Part shown: in pieces, positions 24,801 to 36,235 of the stretch | Numbering within the stretch: the first letter of the stretch is position 1 | Layout: each line of letters opens with the position of its first letter | From: Prinia subflava | Taxonomy: Eukaryota; Chordata; Aves; Passeriformes; Cisticolidae | Direction of reading: 5' to 3' | Length of the DNA stretch: 64,000 nucleotides | Assembly: GCF_021018805.1 (NCBI RefSeq) | Contig: NC_086247.1 | Coordinates: forward strand, 95,373,338-95,437,337 | The notes under the pieces: model-generated | The model's input: the letters and a program-made list of their open reading frames with translations, nothing else | Database searches by the model: none | What the model was told of the DNA's origin: nothing | Translations under genes and position numbers: made by a program

Positions 24801-26068
24801 TGCACATGGAGGTGGCCCACAAACCACGTGAAGTAAAAGTAGAAACCTCAGAACCTCACAAACTTGCAGCTTGCGCACCCTTTCTGAGGATGACAGAAAA
24901 GGCAATCTGGTGTTACGATTGTAAATGTTTTCTCTGTGAGGAAGAGCTTATGAAGCACATCTTCATGCATGGCTTATCTTGCTTGTATTGCACAGGTACT
25001 TTGTTTGACTTAAAAAGCGTCGTGGAGCATGATAGAACTGCACACAATGGGACAAAGCGATTGCATACAAGTTACAGCAACAGAGGAATTCAGCTAGTTA
25101 CTGATGCTCAGGGTGGCCTTTTGTTTCCACACTTTGATTTCAACACAGTGCTACCAGATGAAGACATGGGTGAAAGAGAAGTACATTTGGCAGTGTATGT
25201 TGGAATATGTCTAAAATCTCTTGTCCCTGTTTACATCAAAGTGAAACCCCAGACCGCACAAGTGAGCAGGAGATGCACCAGAAAAATGTTTACCTGTCCC
25301 TTTTGCTTAGGTACGTTTGCTGGTAGAGAAACCTATGAAAAGCATTTGAAAGAGAGGCATCATATAATGCCAACTGTGCATACACTTTTAAAGTCTCCTG
25401 CTTTCAAGTGCATCCACTGTTGTGGTGTGTACCCTGGAAATATGACTCTGACAGCTATTGCTGTGCATTTGCTCCGTTGTAGAAGTGCTCCCAAAGACAC
25501 CAACTCAAGCCTGAAGATGCATCTTGAGCGCACTGAGAGGAAAGAGCTGCTGTTCGTGAATGGTGAGAAACATCTTTCTGTGGTACTGAAAAGAAAGCAA
25601 TCAGATTCCTGCTTTGTTCCAGAAGACCAAAGGAATAAGGAACAGCAGCCTCTGAGCTTAAATACTGGCATAGCTCTGTCTCAAGAGAGCAAAGTGAATT
25701 CAGGGGTAGTGCCTTTCAAACGACAAAAAATTAGGACTGAGATGAGGAAGCTTCCTTCTAGTGATGATCTTCGCTTTCTAGTGGTAGATCCTAATCGGTA
25801 TGATCAGAATTCATATGAGGCACAGAAACAGTTTTTGGCAGACTACTTTCACAAGAGGCCATATCCTTCTAAAAAAGAAGTGGAATTACTTTCCTTGCTG
25901 CTATATGTGTGGAAAATAGATGTTGTATCATTCTTTGGAAAAATGAGGAATAGATGCTTAAAGGCGATAAAACATCACAAACCATCTGTGCTGATGGGTT
26001 TCAGTATGTCTGAACTAAAAAACATTAAGCACAGTTTGAATTTAAAAGATGGACCATTGGATATGTAA
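15773..26068 (+). CDS. ADNP2: ADNP2, activity-dependent neuroprotector homeobox protein 2 (spliced)
   Basis: Join 15773-15880, 20236-20325, 23099-26068; 1055 residues. The start MFQIPVQNLDNIRKARKK, the zinc fingers and the C-terminus match the ADNP2 family; paralogue ADNP differs in spacing and lacks the proline-rich repeat. Visible domains: C2H2 fingers at residues 75-96, 108-128, 157-178 and a variant at 203-226; a tandem repeat at about 380-513; five more fingers from Cys620 (CPVCNELFPSN) through FKCIHCCGVYPGNM; a homeodomain from about residue 963, with FFGKMRNRCLKAI at the recognition-helix position. The human protein is 1131 residues; the difference lies mostly in the repeat. Family knowledge: nuclear DNA-binding factor that joins CHD4 and HP1 in the mouse ChAHP2 complex, which silences retrotransposons. 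Intact, with introns, so not a retrocopy. The ATG has A at -3 and is the family start. Confidence 0.95.
17225..17273 (-). mobile_element. CR1 3' tail, reverse orientation
   Basis: AGAATCATAGAAGGGCCTGG followed by GAAGGGACCTTGAAGACCATC is the reverse complement of the CR1 terminus. Only about 50 bp remain. Confidence 0.8.
17698..18156 (+). mobile_element. CR1 LINE 3' region
   Basis: About 460 bp: CTTTTCAGCCTGGAGAAGAG, GGGGAGATTTAGATTAGATG, ACCCCATCCCTGGCAGTG, AGATGATCTGTACGGTCC and the terminal TTCTATGATTCTGTG. It is one of the better-preserved CR1 copies in the window. Confidence 0.92.
18481..18536. repeat. 28-bp tandem duplication
   Basis: Units 18481-18508 and 18509-18536 differ at one base. 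The unit begins TATTATTTATTTATATT and ends CTCTGTAGGA. It is followed by three partial copies of an AAATTATCTAGAC motif (18551-18596). Confidence 0.9.
20236..20325 (+). CDS. ADNP2: ADNP2 coding exon 2 (residues 37-66)
   Basis: Acceptor TTTTAG/AATCTT, donor AAG/GTATGT, 90 bp, phase 0 at both ends. It encodes NLKSFDAGENYFYNTSWSD followed by VSPWEPVGKRK, matching the human segment ending in NTSWGDVSLWEP. Confidence 0.93.
20326..23098 (+). other. ADNP2: ADNP2 intron 3
   Basis: Phase 0 intron of 2773 bp with no named repeat and no coding exon recognised. It ends TTTGTTTGCAG. The last 20 bp are open in frame with exon 4, so the open frame appears to start upstream of the true exon. Confidence 0.7.
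23099..26068 (+). CDS. ADNP2: ADNP2 terminal coding exon (residues 67-1055)
   Basis: A single 2970-bp coding segment beginning RYRAKPYCC right after the acceptor and ending ...GPLDM and TAA. One giant last exon carrying all zinc fingers and the homeodomain is the normal structure of ADNP and ADNP2. No frameshift or internal stop is present. Confidence 0.95.
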   Translation, partial: RYRAKPYCCSLCKFSSKLLTSFKNHLHRYHEDEIDQEMVVSCPKCAFSSHPKVMGEHIWMFHSSNKRIQNYTVSILDGMKQFRSDIINFTCLKCQFTDTLYYNMKKHVLMNHFKNLLSVYFGEKCDESTPNSVEFYCKKCNAPANSPDSLMYHILTAETHRDLENKLRSLISEHIKKPGFVKQMYIAPKPVPGLATAAPSAGPAAAPTGSVTAPACIQVAFPQNSRNQSMVQTQTVQNTVGPVTVLSASGSLSQTTCAPAAMSSHVALVPSSPPVAQNNLGIQLSPSQPVIVSHGLPLHHSVGTVSRTVASAVLPLNQPIKPALFPVNQPIGTINSPVPAGTLPATQPVGSVNQSVAPGVLPVNQPVAPGVLSVSQSLANANRPIDPRVLPVTQTVGSGLLQLNQPVAPGVVPVTQPVGPGFLQLNQPVAPAVIPVNQPVQPPVSQSTAFLTAGSILKQWIPTGEQVNGTPTFTLAPISVTLPVPPGGGVATVTPPQVPIQLMQSGTVPQLSQLPANAPSPAVVLTSDNVSLQASPPAPETSQAVRQAKQWKTCPVCNELFPSNVYEVHMEVAHKPREVKVETSEPHKLAACAPFLRMTEKAIWCYDCKCFLCEEELMKHIFMHGLSCLYCTGTLFDLKSVVEHDRTAHNGTKRLHTSYSNRGIQLVTDAQGGLLFPHFDFNTVLPDEDMGEREVHLAVYVGICLKSLVPVYIKVKPQTAQVSRRCTRKMFTCPFCLGTFAGRETYEKHLKERHHIMPTVHTLLKSPAFKCIHCCGVYPGNMTLTAIAVHLLRCRSAPKDTNSSLKMHLERTERKELLFVNGEKHLSVVLKRKQSDSCFVPEDQRNKEQQPLSLNTGIALSQESKVNSGVVPFKRQKIRTEMRKLPSSDDLRFLVVDPNRYDQNSYEAQKQFLADYFHKRPYPSKKEVELLSLLLYVWKIDVVSFFGKMRNRCLKAIKHHKPSVLMGFSMSELKNIKHSLNLKDGPLDM

Positions 26069-26453
26069 CCCAGCTTTTTATAACAGCTAAAAGCAATCCA
26101 TAATTGCATACTTAATATTAAGCAGTTCATTATATTGTTTGTTTTAACTTGCAGACTGGCCTGTTGAGGGGTGCAGTAATACAAAAAGTATCATTTACTT
26201 GTGACTCTTATTGTGAAAAGCACACATAGTTGTGTATTTTAAAAGTAAAACCTTCAGATTTAAACATCTGGAATTTGTTATAGCTTTTTACCTTCCCTGG
26301 TGGTAGTGGTTTGTTTTGTTTTGTTCCACTTCCATTTCTTTTTCTTCCCCTCCAGCTCCCATTACATTTTTTATATCACCATGTAAAACCCTTGTCCTTG
26401 TTAAAACCAAATTTTATTTTATTTTATTTTCTGCAGTGTCATCTTTTCTAAGT

Positions 26454-26459
26454 AATAAA
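26454..26459 (+). terminator. ADNP2: Proximal poly(A) signal of ADNP2
   Basis: Canonical AATAAA 386 nt after the stop codon, with a GT-rich segment directly downstream. Confidence 0.6.
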
Positions 26460-27928
26460 ATGTGTAATGTTGGTTAAAATAACAAGGTAGACTATGTGAA
26501 AAAGATGTATTTGATTATTTGTATTTTTAAGTCCTGATATTTTTGACCTCTTTCTGGTTTATCTACTGAAGAAGTGATTGTGACCATTACATCCATTGCC
26601 CTTTCAAACTCCCAGTGCACTGGTAGCAGTGAAATACATGGCCTTGTGGTCTTTTTTGCAGTCAGGGTACCTGTGCCAGTTAAGTCTGGTGGTCTGTAGT
26701 TCTGCTGAGTATTAATGTGGTGAGGACTGAGGGGCTTTTGGGTGCGCATTAAAGTGTTAACAGTGAACTGACTTAAAATGGTTATCTGTTAAATAGATCT
26801 TGCTAACCGGAAGTGTTTATCCTTTTCATTTGGTGTTGAAGCCTAGTTGTTTACCTATTGTTCAAAGCTTGGCAGCAGCATTTTTTTTTTTTTTCGAAAA
26901 ACCAAGCTGCTTTGGAGAATGTCAGATTGCTTTGATACATGGAGTGTATGACCTCTGTGCACATGACTTATGTGTAGAAGCCCTTTCCAAATATCACCCA
27001 AATTTGGTGGAAAATCTGACATTTTAAATTGCTGTTTTATGAGGTAGTAACTGAGCAGAGCCTACTCCCCAGCAAATTAGGTCTCTGGCTTGAAGTCCCT
27101 TGGGTCAGAAATGGTTCTGAAATGAACCTGGATGGATTGGTAGAATCAAAACTGTAAACTGTTGAGTACCTGAGCCAATGATGCTCATGTGGTCATGGGT
27201 TCTTGTTGGAGCATCGCAATAGTATAAAACCCAAACAGACTTACCTTGAGTATGGACTAACATCTCTGTTGCAGATTGCAGAAAAGCTGTTGGGAAAGTA
27301 TACTTGAATTGAAGCACAAACTGGTGGCCACATCGAGGCCTTATTGAGGACTGTTGTTTCTGGATATGCTTGTTTTTGTTTGGCTTATCAAAGAGTGCCT
27401 CCAGTATCAACAGCCAGTTACAGAATAAATAACTTGTAAGATGCATTGGTTTTATTTCCTCCTCTTCATCCCCCTCTCCCCACCCTGCTTTCTAAGAAGG
27501 AAAAAATAGAGTTCACCTGTGCCAGTGTTAGAAGGAAAGGATGGTATGCCCAAGCTTATTTCTATTTTTTAAGGTAGTAAGTAGACTTGTCCTGTGCCAT
27601 AGTTTTTAAAGCAGATACAGGATGTTTTATTGCTGTTTCTGAAAGGGTGTGACATTTTTAGCAGAATTTGGTGACTTCTTGCCTGAGGTTCTACAAGGTG
27701 TTTGGAGTTATATTTTGGATAAAATCTTAGTATTTTCATATTGATTGCTTCAAAGAGTTTTAATGTATATGTAACATACAGTTACTTAGAGAGAACTTGC
27801 TGTTTGGAAAAACCTAGTAATTTAATAGCAGGGTTAAACAAACATAATATTTATGGGATCAGTTGCATACCCCACCCCAAAAAGTTATTAAGAAACAGTG
27901 TGTTTTATGGCCTCATAATAGCTCATTT

Positions 27929-27960
27929 AAAAAAAAAAAATATATATATATATATATATA
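27929..27960. repeat. Poly(A) / TA microsatellite
   Basis: Twelve A residues followed by ten uninterrupted TA units; likely length-polymorphic. Confidence 0.95.
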
Positions 27961-28339
27961 CTTAGCCATAGCACACAGTTGATGAAACCTGTTCAGAGGG
28001 CTTTGAGGAAGAGGGATGCTCCCTAGAAGTCCTCAAATGCAGGCACTCACTGTCGCTATTACAGCCTCTGCCCTGTGAGCCCTGTCAGCTTTGGGGCAGG
28101 TCTGCGGGTACTGGTGAGACACCAGTGTGGGGGAGTTTGACAGTGTGCACCTGGGGAAGGCTTGCCGTGAATTGAGAAAGATTGTAGAGAGAACAACGTG
28201 GCTGTGGGGAGCTGGGAAGTCATTTTGTGGTTCATCCATGCTTGGGGGACAAAGGGAACAATCCAGTCTTACCAGAGTTTTCCTACAGTGTCCAGTGTTG
28301 ATGTTAAACATTTTATTGGATTTTGATTTCACAGTTTGA

Positions 28340-28345
28340 AATAAA
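28340..28345 (+). terminator. ADNP2: Distal poly(A) signal of ADNP2
   Basis: Canonical AATAAA followed about 25 nt later by GGTGTGTGTAC, a good downstream element. It would give a long 3' UTR form. Confidence 0.5.
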
Positions 28346-28365
28346 CCAAACTTTTAAATTTCTCT

Positions 28366-31300
28366 TAGGTGTGTGTACAAATGATTGCCTATCCATCCTC
28401 CTCCCTCTTTTATACATTCAGAGAACTTTATGTGAATGTTTCTTTTGGTGCAAAATAGCTGAAAGAGACAAGAGGAAAGTAAGAGAAAGTAAGATGTAAA
28501 ACTTGGATCTAGATGCTTCAGGTAGATCTTAGTGCATTATAGTAATTATGTATTATCTCAAATATTGATAGCTGCATTTTTTTTCTAGAGGCTGATATTC
28601 CTAAATCTTGTTACTAATTTGCTATCACTAAATGCATGTGCTCTTGTTAAGTGGGTACTGTAGAAATAAAAACCAGATGAATTTTGAGATGTGAAAGAGG
28701 TGACTGAGAATGCAGTATGGTCGTGGTTTTCAGGAAAGCCAAGGAGCTTGAAAACAGCCAAGTTAAAAATCAGTGGCTTTAATGATATCAGGCTTTTTGC
28801 TGTAAGCTCTTCACGGGTGAAGTCATTTGATAGAAAGTGTTAGTCAGGAAAAACACTGCTGCCCCTGCCTTGGGTTCCACATGGGCAGTGTGGTAATTGC
28901 CTCTCTGCACTTCTCTAAGGACAGAGCCTCAGACTGCTGGGATATGGGAATTGGAAAACAGTGGAGGTGCCCTGTGCAGCAGACTTTACAAATAGAAGTC
29001 CTTGAAGCATGTGAAGGGAGCTCTGGTACACTGTGAAAGAAGGCCACTTGGGAAGAATGCTGGTTGGCTAGCAGGATGATGGTTGCAAATACTTGTTTCA
29101 TATGGGATTGAAAAAGCCCCAGATCTGCATATATTCTGCTTCTGAAATACATTGTTCTGGAGAGGTGTCCGTGTTTGCGCAAAAATACTTTGTTGTGGTG
29201 CCTTGAGTTTTGTGCTTGTGAAATAGTGTGATAACTTATTACTTGAATATGTAGTAGGAAGGATTATTATTATTACTATATTGGTCATTTTTCTTCTGTA
29301 TATGCACATATGCTGGGAGTTAAGTGAATATTGTGTGGTAAACTAACATTTTGGATGGGACCAATAACCAAAACGCTTCATGGTGGATTTTCAGTACTGT
29401 GTTCCTGTTTGGAATGCTACCTACCTTCATGATCACATCAAACTCTTTCCCTTCAGTGTTTTAAATTCAGAAAACCTCAGATGCTTATTCAGGTAGTTGT
29501 TGAATATAATTTTTGGCTGTGCAATTCTCAACAAAATTATCTATAAAGCTATAATTCTAGTGCAGCTGGCTGTGCCATTTTCAAACATAATTCTCAAACT
29601 TGAAAACTGGATTGTGGATACACCTTTTTGTGGGAAAGATACTTGATGCTAAGTAGGAAAGTACAGATACAAAAAAAAAAAAAAGTTGCAGTCTAATAGC
29701 AAGGAAGATGCCCATTCACCAAAAACAAATAAAAACCAAACAACCCCCCTCCAAAAAAACCCCGAGAAACACTCCCAACCCCAAAATCTTAAGAAAATGA
29801 AAACATTCATGACTTTCTTAAGAAGTCAGGAGACCTTTGACTCCTCTGCAGTGTGCATGTGAAAAGGACAAATTGAGTCTTCACGAATGAAGGAAGATTG
29901 TGGGGTGCTACATTTAAAGTCTTTAACACCTTGTTTTAGTGCCCATTGTCTCATTCTGTGTCGCATTCTGGCTGTTCAGATCTGACAAGCAGCTTGCAGC
30001 TGAGACTGTTTCTCTTCTTACTTGGGTACCAGATCGCAGAACGTGTGTGACATTGTCCTTTGTGCTCTTCGCTTGCCCATTTAAACATACTGAGTGCGAG
30101 GGGGTGTCTGTGGTGTGTGTGCTTATGGCACTGCCCAGCGTATTTGAGGAGCATGCTGGCCCACAGATGACCAGGAGGAACTGGGCCATGTGCCATCCTC
30201 TTAAGTCCACATCAACCACAGTTCATCAAGGTTTTACCTAGTAGTATGTTTCAGAACAACTTGTAATACAATGAGGGGAAGTAGAAATCTCAAGAATCTT
30301 TGCAGGTATTGTTCTTATTTTGTCTGCTTGTCCATGAAGCAGGAGTGAGAGCAGTTCTGCCATCCTGAAGGCTGAGACTGGCAGGTGGAGTGTGCATTAA
30401 GTGCACCAAGTAAGTCAAGGATGGGACAGCTGACAGTGCGTGTGTCATCGAAGACCATCAGGCTTGGACATTGCTGGAGAAAGGTCTGATTAATTGTATT
30501 TATCAGAGTCAGTGTCAATTTAACTCAGTCTGTTTGGAAATGAAAAATCCACTAAATTTTGAGCCAAGTTAGTAGTCTGTAAAACACCATTGCTGTCCAT
30601 TTGCTGCATGGGTGTGAGACAGAGCTTTGCTGAGGAGCACACCTGCTCTGTGGTTCTCTTGGCTTGCTGCTGTATGGATAGCTGAAGAGGTGTGCACACT
30701 TTCGGATGGATGGGAAAATGCCAAGACTCACAGTTTAGAACTGTTAATAAATGTAACAGAGGAAAGATTACACAAAAGCAATATAAATTTTTAGTTGTTC
30801 TTTGCAGAAAAACAGTCAAAAGTGTGAGAAATTCGCCTGGCAGTTTCCAGCATCTGCTGAGAGGTGGAATACACTCTCCTGTGGACTGGGCTTGTTAGCT
30901 GTCCTGTCACACAAGGTATATGTGCCAGCAGCGTCACCTTTTAAAAAAGTTAATGCAGAAAGGATGCTGTTGGAGCCTCTGTGAAATACCAACTTTGGGC
31001 ACTTTGGCACCTTTTTAATGTGTTGTGAAATTATTTCCAGGTCACGAAGGACAAGTGCCCATAGGAACTTAATTGAATAAGTCATTTGCATTTTGCATAT
31101 CGTATAGATACATCCATCTGCCAGAGGACTGACATCATACACTGTGCTGGAGAGAAGGGGCTGAATTACAGGTTTTCCAGAGGTCTCGGTGTCCTCTCCT
31201 GATCTGGTTAAATAGTTAAGGTTACTGTAACAGCGTTACTTAGCCCAAACCAGGTAGTTTCTTTTGAAGGCACTGTCAGTGTGCTGTATATGTGGACATC

Positions 31301-31463
31301 TGTGTGCTCAAGTTCTGTCTGATTGATGCGGTGGTGGCTGCACAGGATCTTCAGCAGAGCAGAAGGTATGAGGTGAGCTGGTCAGCAGTGATCCTGCAGT
31401 GCTGTTCTGTTAGCAGAGTGTGAGTGGTACAGCTAAATCTGCTTTGTCTTCTTGTGCTTGTTT
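28366..31463. other. Intergenic; no gene recognised
   Basis: No exon with family resemblance, RNA gene or clear repeat is seen. There is an A tract at 29671-29684 and an A/C-rich stretch at about 29715-29790. Confidence 0.55.
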
Positions 31464-31892
31464 TCATAGACTTGTAGGCTGTTTTGGACTGGAAGGGACC
31501 TTAAAGACTATCTAGTTCCAATCCCCTGCTGTAGACAGGGACATCTTCCACTAGACCAGGTTGCTCAAAGCCTCATCCAACTTGGCCGTGAATGTTTTCA
31601 GGGATGGGGCATCCACAGCCACTCTGGCCAACCTGTTCCAGTGGCTCACCACCCTCACAGTAAAGAACTTCCTCCTGATACCTAATCTCTTCCAGTTTGA
31701 ATCCATTCCCCCATGTTCTGTCATTACATGCCCTTTTAAAAGGTCCTTCTGCATCTTTCTTTCCACTCCCTTCAGGTACTGGATGGCCACAAATACACCA
31801 CCCATAAGCTGAAAAATCTTCTCAAGCCTTTCCTTGTAGAAGAGGTGCTGCATCCCTCTGATCATTTTGGTGACCCTCTGCATTTTGGAATA
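31464..31892 (-). mobile_element. CR1 LINE 3' region, reverse orientation
   Basis: Read on the minus strand it has the usual order. On the + strand it shows GGAAGGGACCTTAAAGACTA, TCTAGTTCCAATCCCCTGC, TTCAGGGATGGGGCATCCAC, CACCACCCTCACAGTAAAGA and the 5'-ward TTGGTGACCCTCTGCATT block. About 430 bp remain. Confidence 0.92.
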
Positions 31893-34800
31893 AGAATTTA
31901 TTTTGACGTAGCTGTGTGGACTGATGTTATTAACACTGTGGAAAGTGCAAGTCTATTAACCCAACTTGTAAATGGAGGAGATGCTGCTGGGCAGAATTGG
32001 TGCAGAGAAGAACCAGTATTGTACGTGAAGAACTTGGGTGCTGGGACTTCATACAGCAGCATCATGATTTATAAACTGATGGATAAAGGTCAGCCAGCGT
32101 AGATCCACCCAGCCCACTGCTGCTCAAGGCCAGGGGCAGCCTTGCCGCAAATGGAGGGTGACATGTGACCGTGTGTGCATTCAGTGTGGGATCGTGCAGG
32201 GCCAGCACTGGGGTCAGGTCTGTTAGATTGAGAAGGATCGAGTGTGTTTGGGGCAGGAAGACATTGCTGGGTTCAACTTCAGCTGAGGGGAGGTGCATGA
32301 GGTGGCTGCTCTGGGTACAAAGGGGCTGCCACTCACCAGTGCAGCCTAGGGCTGGGCAGTCTGTGTAGGAAGCTGCCAAGCCTGCAAAAATGTATGTCCT
32401 GGGAGCAGACCAAAAGTCCAGGTAACAAGGGTGGGACTCCTGCTGGGTCAGAGCATGGAATGGCATTTGGAAGTGGAGTGGCAGCTCCCTGTTAAACAAC
32501 ACACCAGTGATGGTAGGTGAATTCCCAAAACACCTCTGTGTGAGGGCAGTGGCCATGCCTTGCCCTCTGCAGTTTTGTTGTAAAGGCCTGGGTTTTGCTG
32601 AATGTGGGTTTGACCATGTTCCTGCAGGAGTGAGGAGTGTGAAGAGGATCTAGGGTCCCTGGATGCTGGGGTGTTGTGGGAGTGGGAACCGGGGAGCCTC
32701 TCCAGAGCCCCTCTGAGCATGAGACCATGCTGGTGCTGCTGCACCAAAGAGGCTGGGTCTGCCAGGCCCATGGAGTCTTTGGGCAGAGCAAAGGTCCATC
32801 TCACAAGCGACTCTTTGCACTGGATTCTTAGATGCCTTTTTTGTTCTTTAACAGATGAATTAGAAAGCTTTCTAATTTTTAGGAGGCTTTCTAATAAAAA
32901 TTGTTCAACTAAGAAATAAAATGTCAAATATTTATAAAATAAAATATTTTAAAATAGTATAGATATTCAAAAAATTGCACATACTGTGCTGAATGCTTTC
33001 GTTTTGGAGAGGAGGGAACCAGAACAACAGCAGCAGTAAAGACATCTTAATAGTGCAAGGCTCTTGGGGAAACAGAGCTTAGCAAAATGACATATTAATA
33101 GGAAAAAAGTACATTTTCTCAGAGCAGATGCATCCTACTGTTTCTGTTGCCCTAAGGCACATCCCTCTGCAGCAGTGAGGTCAGCTGTCTTAGAAACACC
33201 CAAACATCTTGGCAAAAACCTTGAAATATCCCAAAATGTGCAATTTTTCTAGTTTTGGTGTAGGTGAAAGAGAAAGTAACTGGCAGGTTTCTGTTACTTG
33301 CATAAAACTTCTGCTTTGTACTGCTCTGTGGTTGAGCATTGTTAGATCTGCTTGTGGTTTTGCTGGAGTATTTGTGTCATGCTGAGAAACACAGATTTCT
33401 CTTCAGGAAATCTGCAGCCATGGGTGGGAGGAGGTGGATTCTTAAGGATATAAGAGGACAAAAATTTAAACAGGCAGCTTTAGACGAAGGAATTCACAAA
33501 CCGTATAAGCAGACCCAGCCAAGGGCAGAGGAATAAGTTGTGCTTGGAAATACTATACTGGTGAGAAGTTCTGTGATCTTATGCAGGGCGATAAACCCTA
33601 CAAGAGGGAATTACTGGCTTTTTCCCTATTTTTTTTTATCCTTTCATCCATACTGCTTATTAAAAATACCCTATTTTTTTATTCTGCTTTGTATGGTAAG
33701 TCAGCTGCAAGGGAGAAGCAGAGCATCAGGATCAGGCATCCAGTCAAGGCTCAGCCCAGAGGCACCCCTGCCTCAGTTTACCTCCTTTCCAAGGGGAGAT
33801 TATATACGTTGTGCCTGGGTGGTCACACATCAAGCAAATCAATGTTGCTCTAATTGGAGAGAGGGGCACTGTGCCCTGATGGTCATTGTTGGGGACAGGA
33901 TGGTCATGTGGTGAACTGGGGCTGGGTCCCATCCGTGCCCTGGACTCCTCACTGGTTTTCCCTGTTCTCCCTTTGTGGAGGCCCCTGATGCCAAATAAAA
34001 AATGGGGCTGACATCTACTGGTACTTGTTCAGATATGAATGCACTCATTTACTTTTCCCTCCTCTTTGGAATTAAGATAATAATGCTGAATTTTCTGTTA
34101 TTTATGATAATTTCAGGTCCGCACGAGAGTTCTTTGAACAATCAGTGTTTTCTTAAAAAAATAATCTTCAAAATACTCATTTTGTTCACAAGTGCTGAAA
34201 CCTTGAGAGTGTGTCCTTGTATGTGCCTGTGTCTGATACATCCCTGAAGTACTCAGTTAAATGAACTTCATGGATTGCTGGTGAGAAAAATTATGGTTGA
34301 GAGTTTGATTCATTTCCATTTCAACTATTCAATACATCCATACATGTCCTTGGTGTCCGGTATCCTTCTCAACTGGAGAATTACATTCTTGGGGCACCCC
34401 TGTGTATGTTTTGGTAGGCATCTGCAGGAGGAAATAAATTTATATAAAGCAAGAGAGACTTAAGCCTGTGCAGATTTGATCTTGAGAATGAAGTGGCACA
34501 GAAAATAGAACTGAAGTTGCAGGAAAGTGTGAGCTTTAAACAAAAACAACTGAAAAATAAAAATCTCAAGGCAGCTGCATTCTTTCTAAATCAAAAGCAG
34601 CGGAAATGTAATTTCCCTTGTGCTGTGATGCCACCTATGGGATTTCTGTGGGGAGCACAACCCTGGCCTATAGTGTTTAGATTTTTAATCTTAGGGTTGA
34701 AGGTTTATCTTAAAACCTCAAGAGCATGATGTCCTCCTGAGTCTATCAAAACAAATGTTTCCCGCTCTGTACTTTGCTATTTCTGTGTTGAATTTCAGGA

Positions 34801-35650
34801 AAGTTGAATTCCTTCTCAGAAACTTTGGTGCTTTGCTGTTAGCAATTACAGATCTGAGCCCAACACCTCATACGCTTCCTGTCCACAGAGGCATTTTTAA
34901 AATGCTTAGTGTATACTAGATCTGCCTTGTAAAAAAATCATCAGAGTAAGGCAATCTCTGAAAATCTGTGAAAAATCTTGTGAGTTTTTGCAGACATCAC
35001 AGCAGTGATTTAGAACCTGTGAAATTGATATGTGTTTTGGAGAGCAGAGGATTTCTGTGTTAAAAGATTAGCATTTGGAAGCCATAATTAAATGCAAACT
35101 TCAAAAAATAGATCTGAAATTGTAATACAACTAGTCCTGAACTCTAGATAAGCAACCTGAGTGTTAAACATTCAAAGTAGAAATGTCTGGGTTATGGCTG
35201 AGAGTCTTTTACTAACCTGTATATTTTGGGCAAGACCTTTCATTTCACAACACAGAAAGGGCCATAATACATGAGAGAAGACATGAAGACATTCTTCAGG
35301 AATAAGTAATACTGTATGGAATGGATTTTCAGCTCACTTGATTCTTTTCAAACATAACTATTGTCACTAAATTGTGGGTTGAATCACCCAAGTGAAGCAC
35401 AGAACTCTCATTCAAGCCAGGAGGGCTGCTGGATGTTTAGTAACCACTTTTATCCTGATTGGGAAGGACTGGATGAATTCAACCCTCTTGCTCAGTGAGT
35501 GCCATTTTTTTTCAAGGGTGTCAAGGACCTGCCTGCTGGATGCAGCACAGCGCTGTGGGATGGCTCTAGGTGGGTTGGATGCACAAAGTAAAACATTTCA
35601 AAAATATTTGATATTTATTATGAGTAGATGAAAGAGGATTTTTTTTTTCA
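31893..35650. other. Intergenic; no gene recognised
   Basis: No gene found. Minor structures are a 16-bp perfect palindrome at 32860-32875 with a second CTTTCTAA copy nearby, and a GC-richer stretch at 33700-34010 that ends with AATAAA. That stretch could be a degraded retroviral LTR, but I see no terminal TG...CA pair or target duplication to support this. Confidence 0.5.
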
Positions 35651-35826
35651 ATGAGAACAGTCATTGGAATAATCTCTCCAGGGAAGAAAGTTGTGGATTC
35701 CCCAGCAATGGACACTTTTGAGGCTGAGTTCGACTGGGTTCTGGGCCATCTTTTACACTGCTTTTGCCAAGTAAGGTTGGACCAGATGATGCCCGAGGTT
35801 CTTTCCAACCTTGTCTTCTGTGATAA
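35651..35826 (+). mobile_element. CR1 LINE 3'-end fragment
   Basis: The fragment shows ATCTCTCCAGGGAAGAAAGT, TTGTGGATTCCCCAGC, AGGTTGGACCAGATGATGCC and a terminal TTCTGTGATAAT. It belongs to the subfamily with the GGTTGGACCAGATGAT signature. Confidence 0.85.
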
Positions 35827-36039
35827 TGTGTTGCTGCAATGGAATTGTTGATCTAGAATTAACTTGCAGAGAGGAAATACATTGCGGAATTCAAATTCAA
35901 ATACTGGAAATCACTACATTTTAAAAATGCAAGGTAAGTGAGGAATCCGGCAAAATGGTTAGCATGTATGGTGGTACTTTTCAGCTACTCAGCTTTATTA
36001 CAGAATTACAGCATTATTGGTGTGGGAAGCAGCAGAGCC

Positions 36040-36235
36040 ACCTAGGGCTCAGGGCTGTGTCCCATCATGTGTTGAGTATCTTCAACAATGGAAAATACCT
36101 TTGGCCTCTCTGGGCAACCTGTGCCAAACACTGTTTTTAATCTCATGGTAAAAGTGAGGTTCAGATGAAGTTTGAGGTTTCTCATTTGTGTCCACTGCCT
36201 CTTGTGCTGCCAGCAGGGTCTGCCTTTCCTAACAG
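36040..36235 (-). mobile_element. Degraded CR1 fragment, reverse orientation
   Basis: CCTCTCTGGGCAACCTGTGCC is characteristic of CR1 on the reverse strand. The following GTTTGAGGTTTCTCATTTGT and TCCACTGCCTCTTGTGCTG blocks fit further 5' CR1 sequence. The copy is strongly diverged. Confidence 0.65.

Larger units (their letters stand above)
26069..28345 (+). other. ADNP2: ADNP2 3' UTR (extent inferred)
   Basis: AATAAA hexamers on the + strand lie at 26454-26459, 27424-27429 and 28340-28345. The first is followed by TGTGTAATGTTGG and the last by TTAGGTGTGTGTAC, both GT-rich as expected for cleavage sites. The minimum UTR is therefore about 0.4 kb and the maximum about 2.3 kb. An A12(TA)10 tract lies at 27929-27960 within it. 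Confidence 0.55.

Noticed and set aside
31551..31883. 110-codon minus-strand frame with RRKFFTVRVV-like sequence
   Set aside because: It is a translated CR1 3' end, which is normally non-coding; the same kind of peptide appears at the other CR1 copies.
32860..32875. Perfect 16-bp palindrome TTAGAAAGCTTTCTAA
   Set aside because: Short, AT-rich and alone; it may be chance in a 64-kb window, and no partner element was seen.
33540..33620. GDKPYKRE reading that resembles a zinc-finger linker (TGEKPY)
   Set aside because: No Cys or His pattern surrounds it, so it is coincidence.
33700..34010. GC-richer block ending with AATAAA that might be a solo LTR
   Set aside because: I could not identify terminal TG...CA, a target-site duplication, or a primer-binding site.
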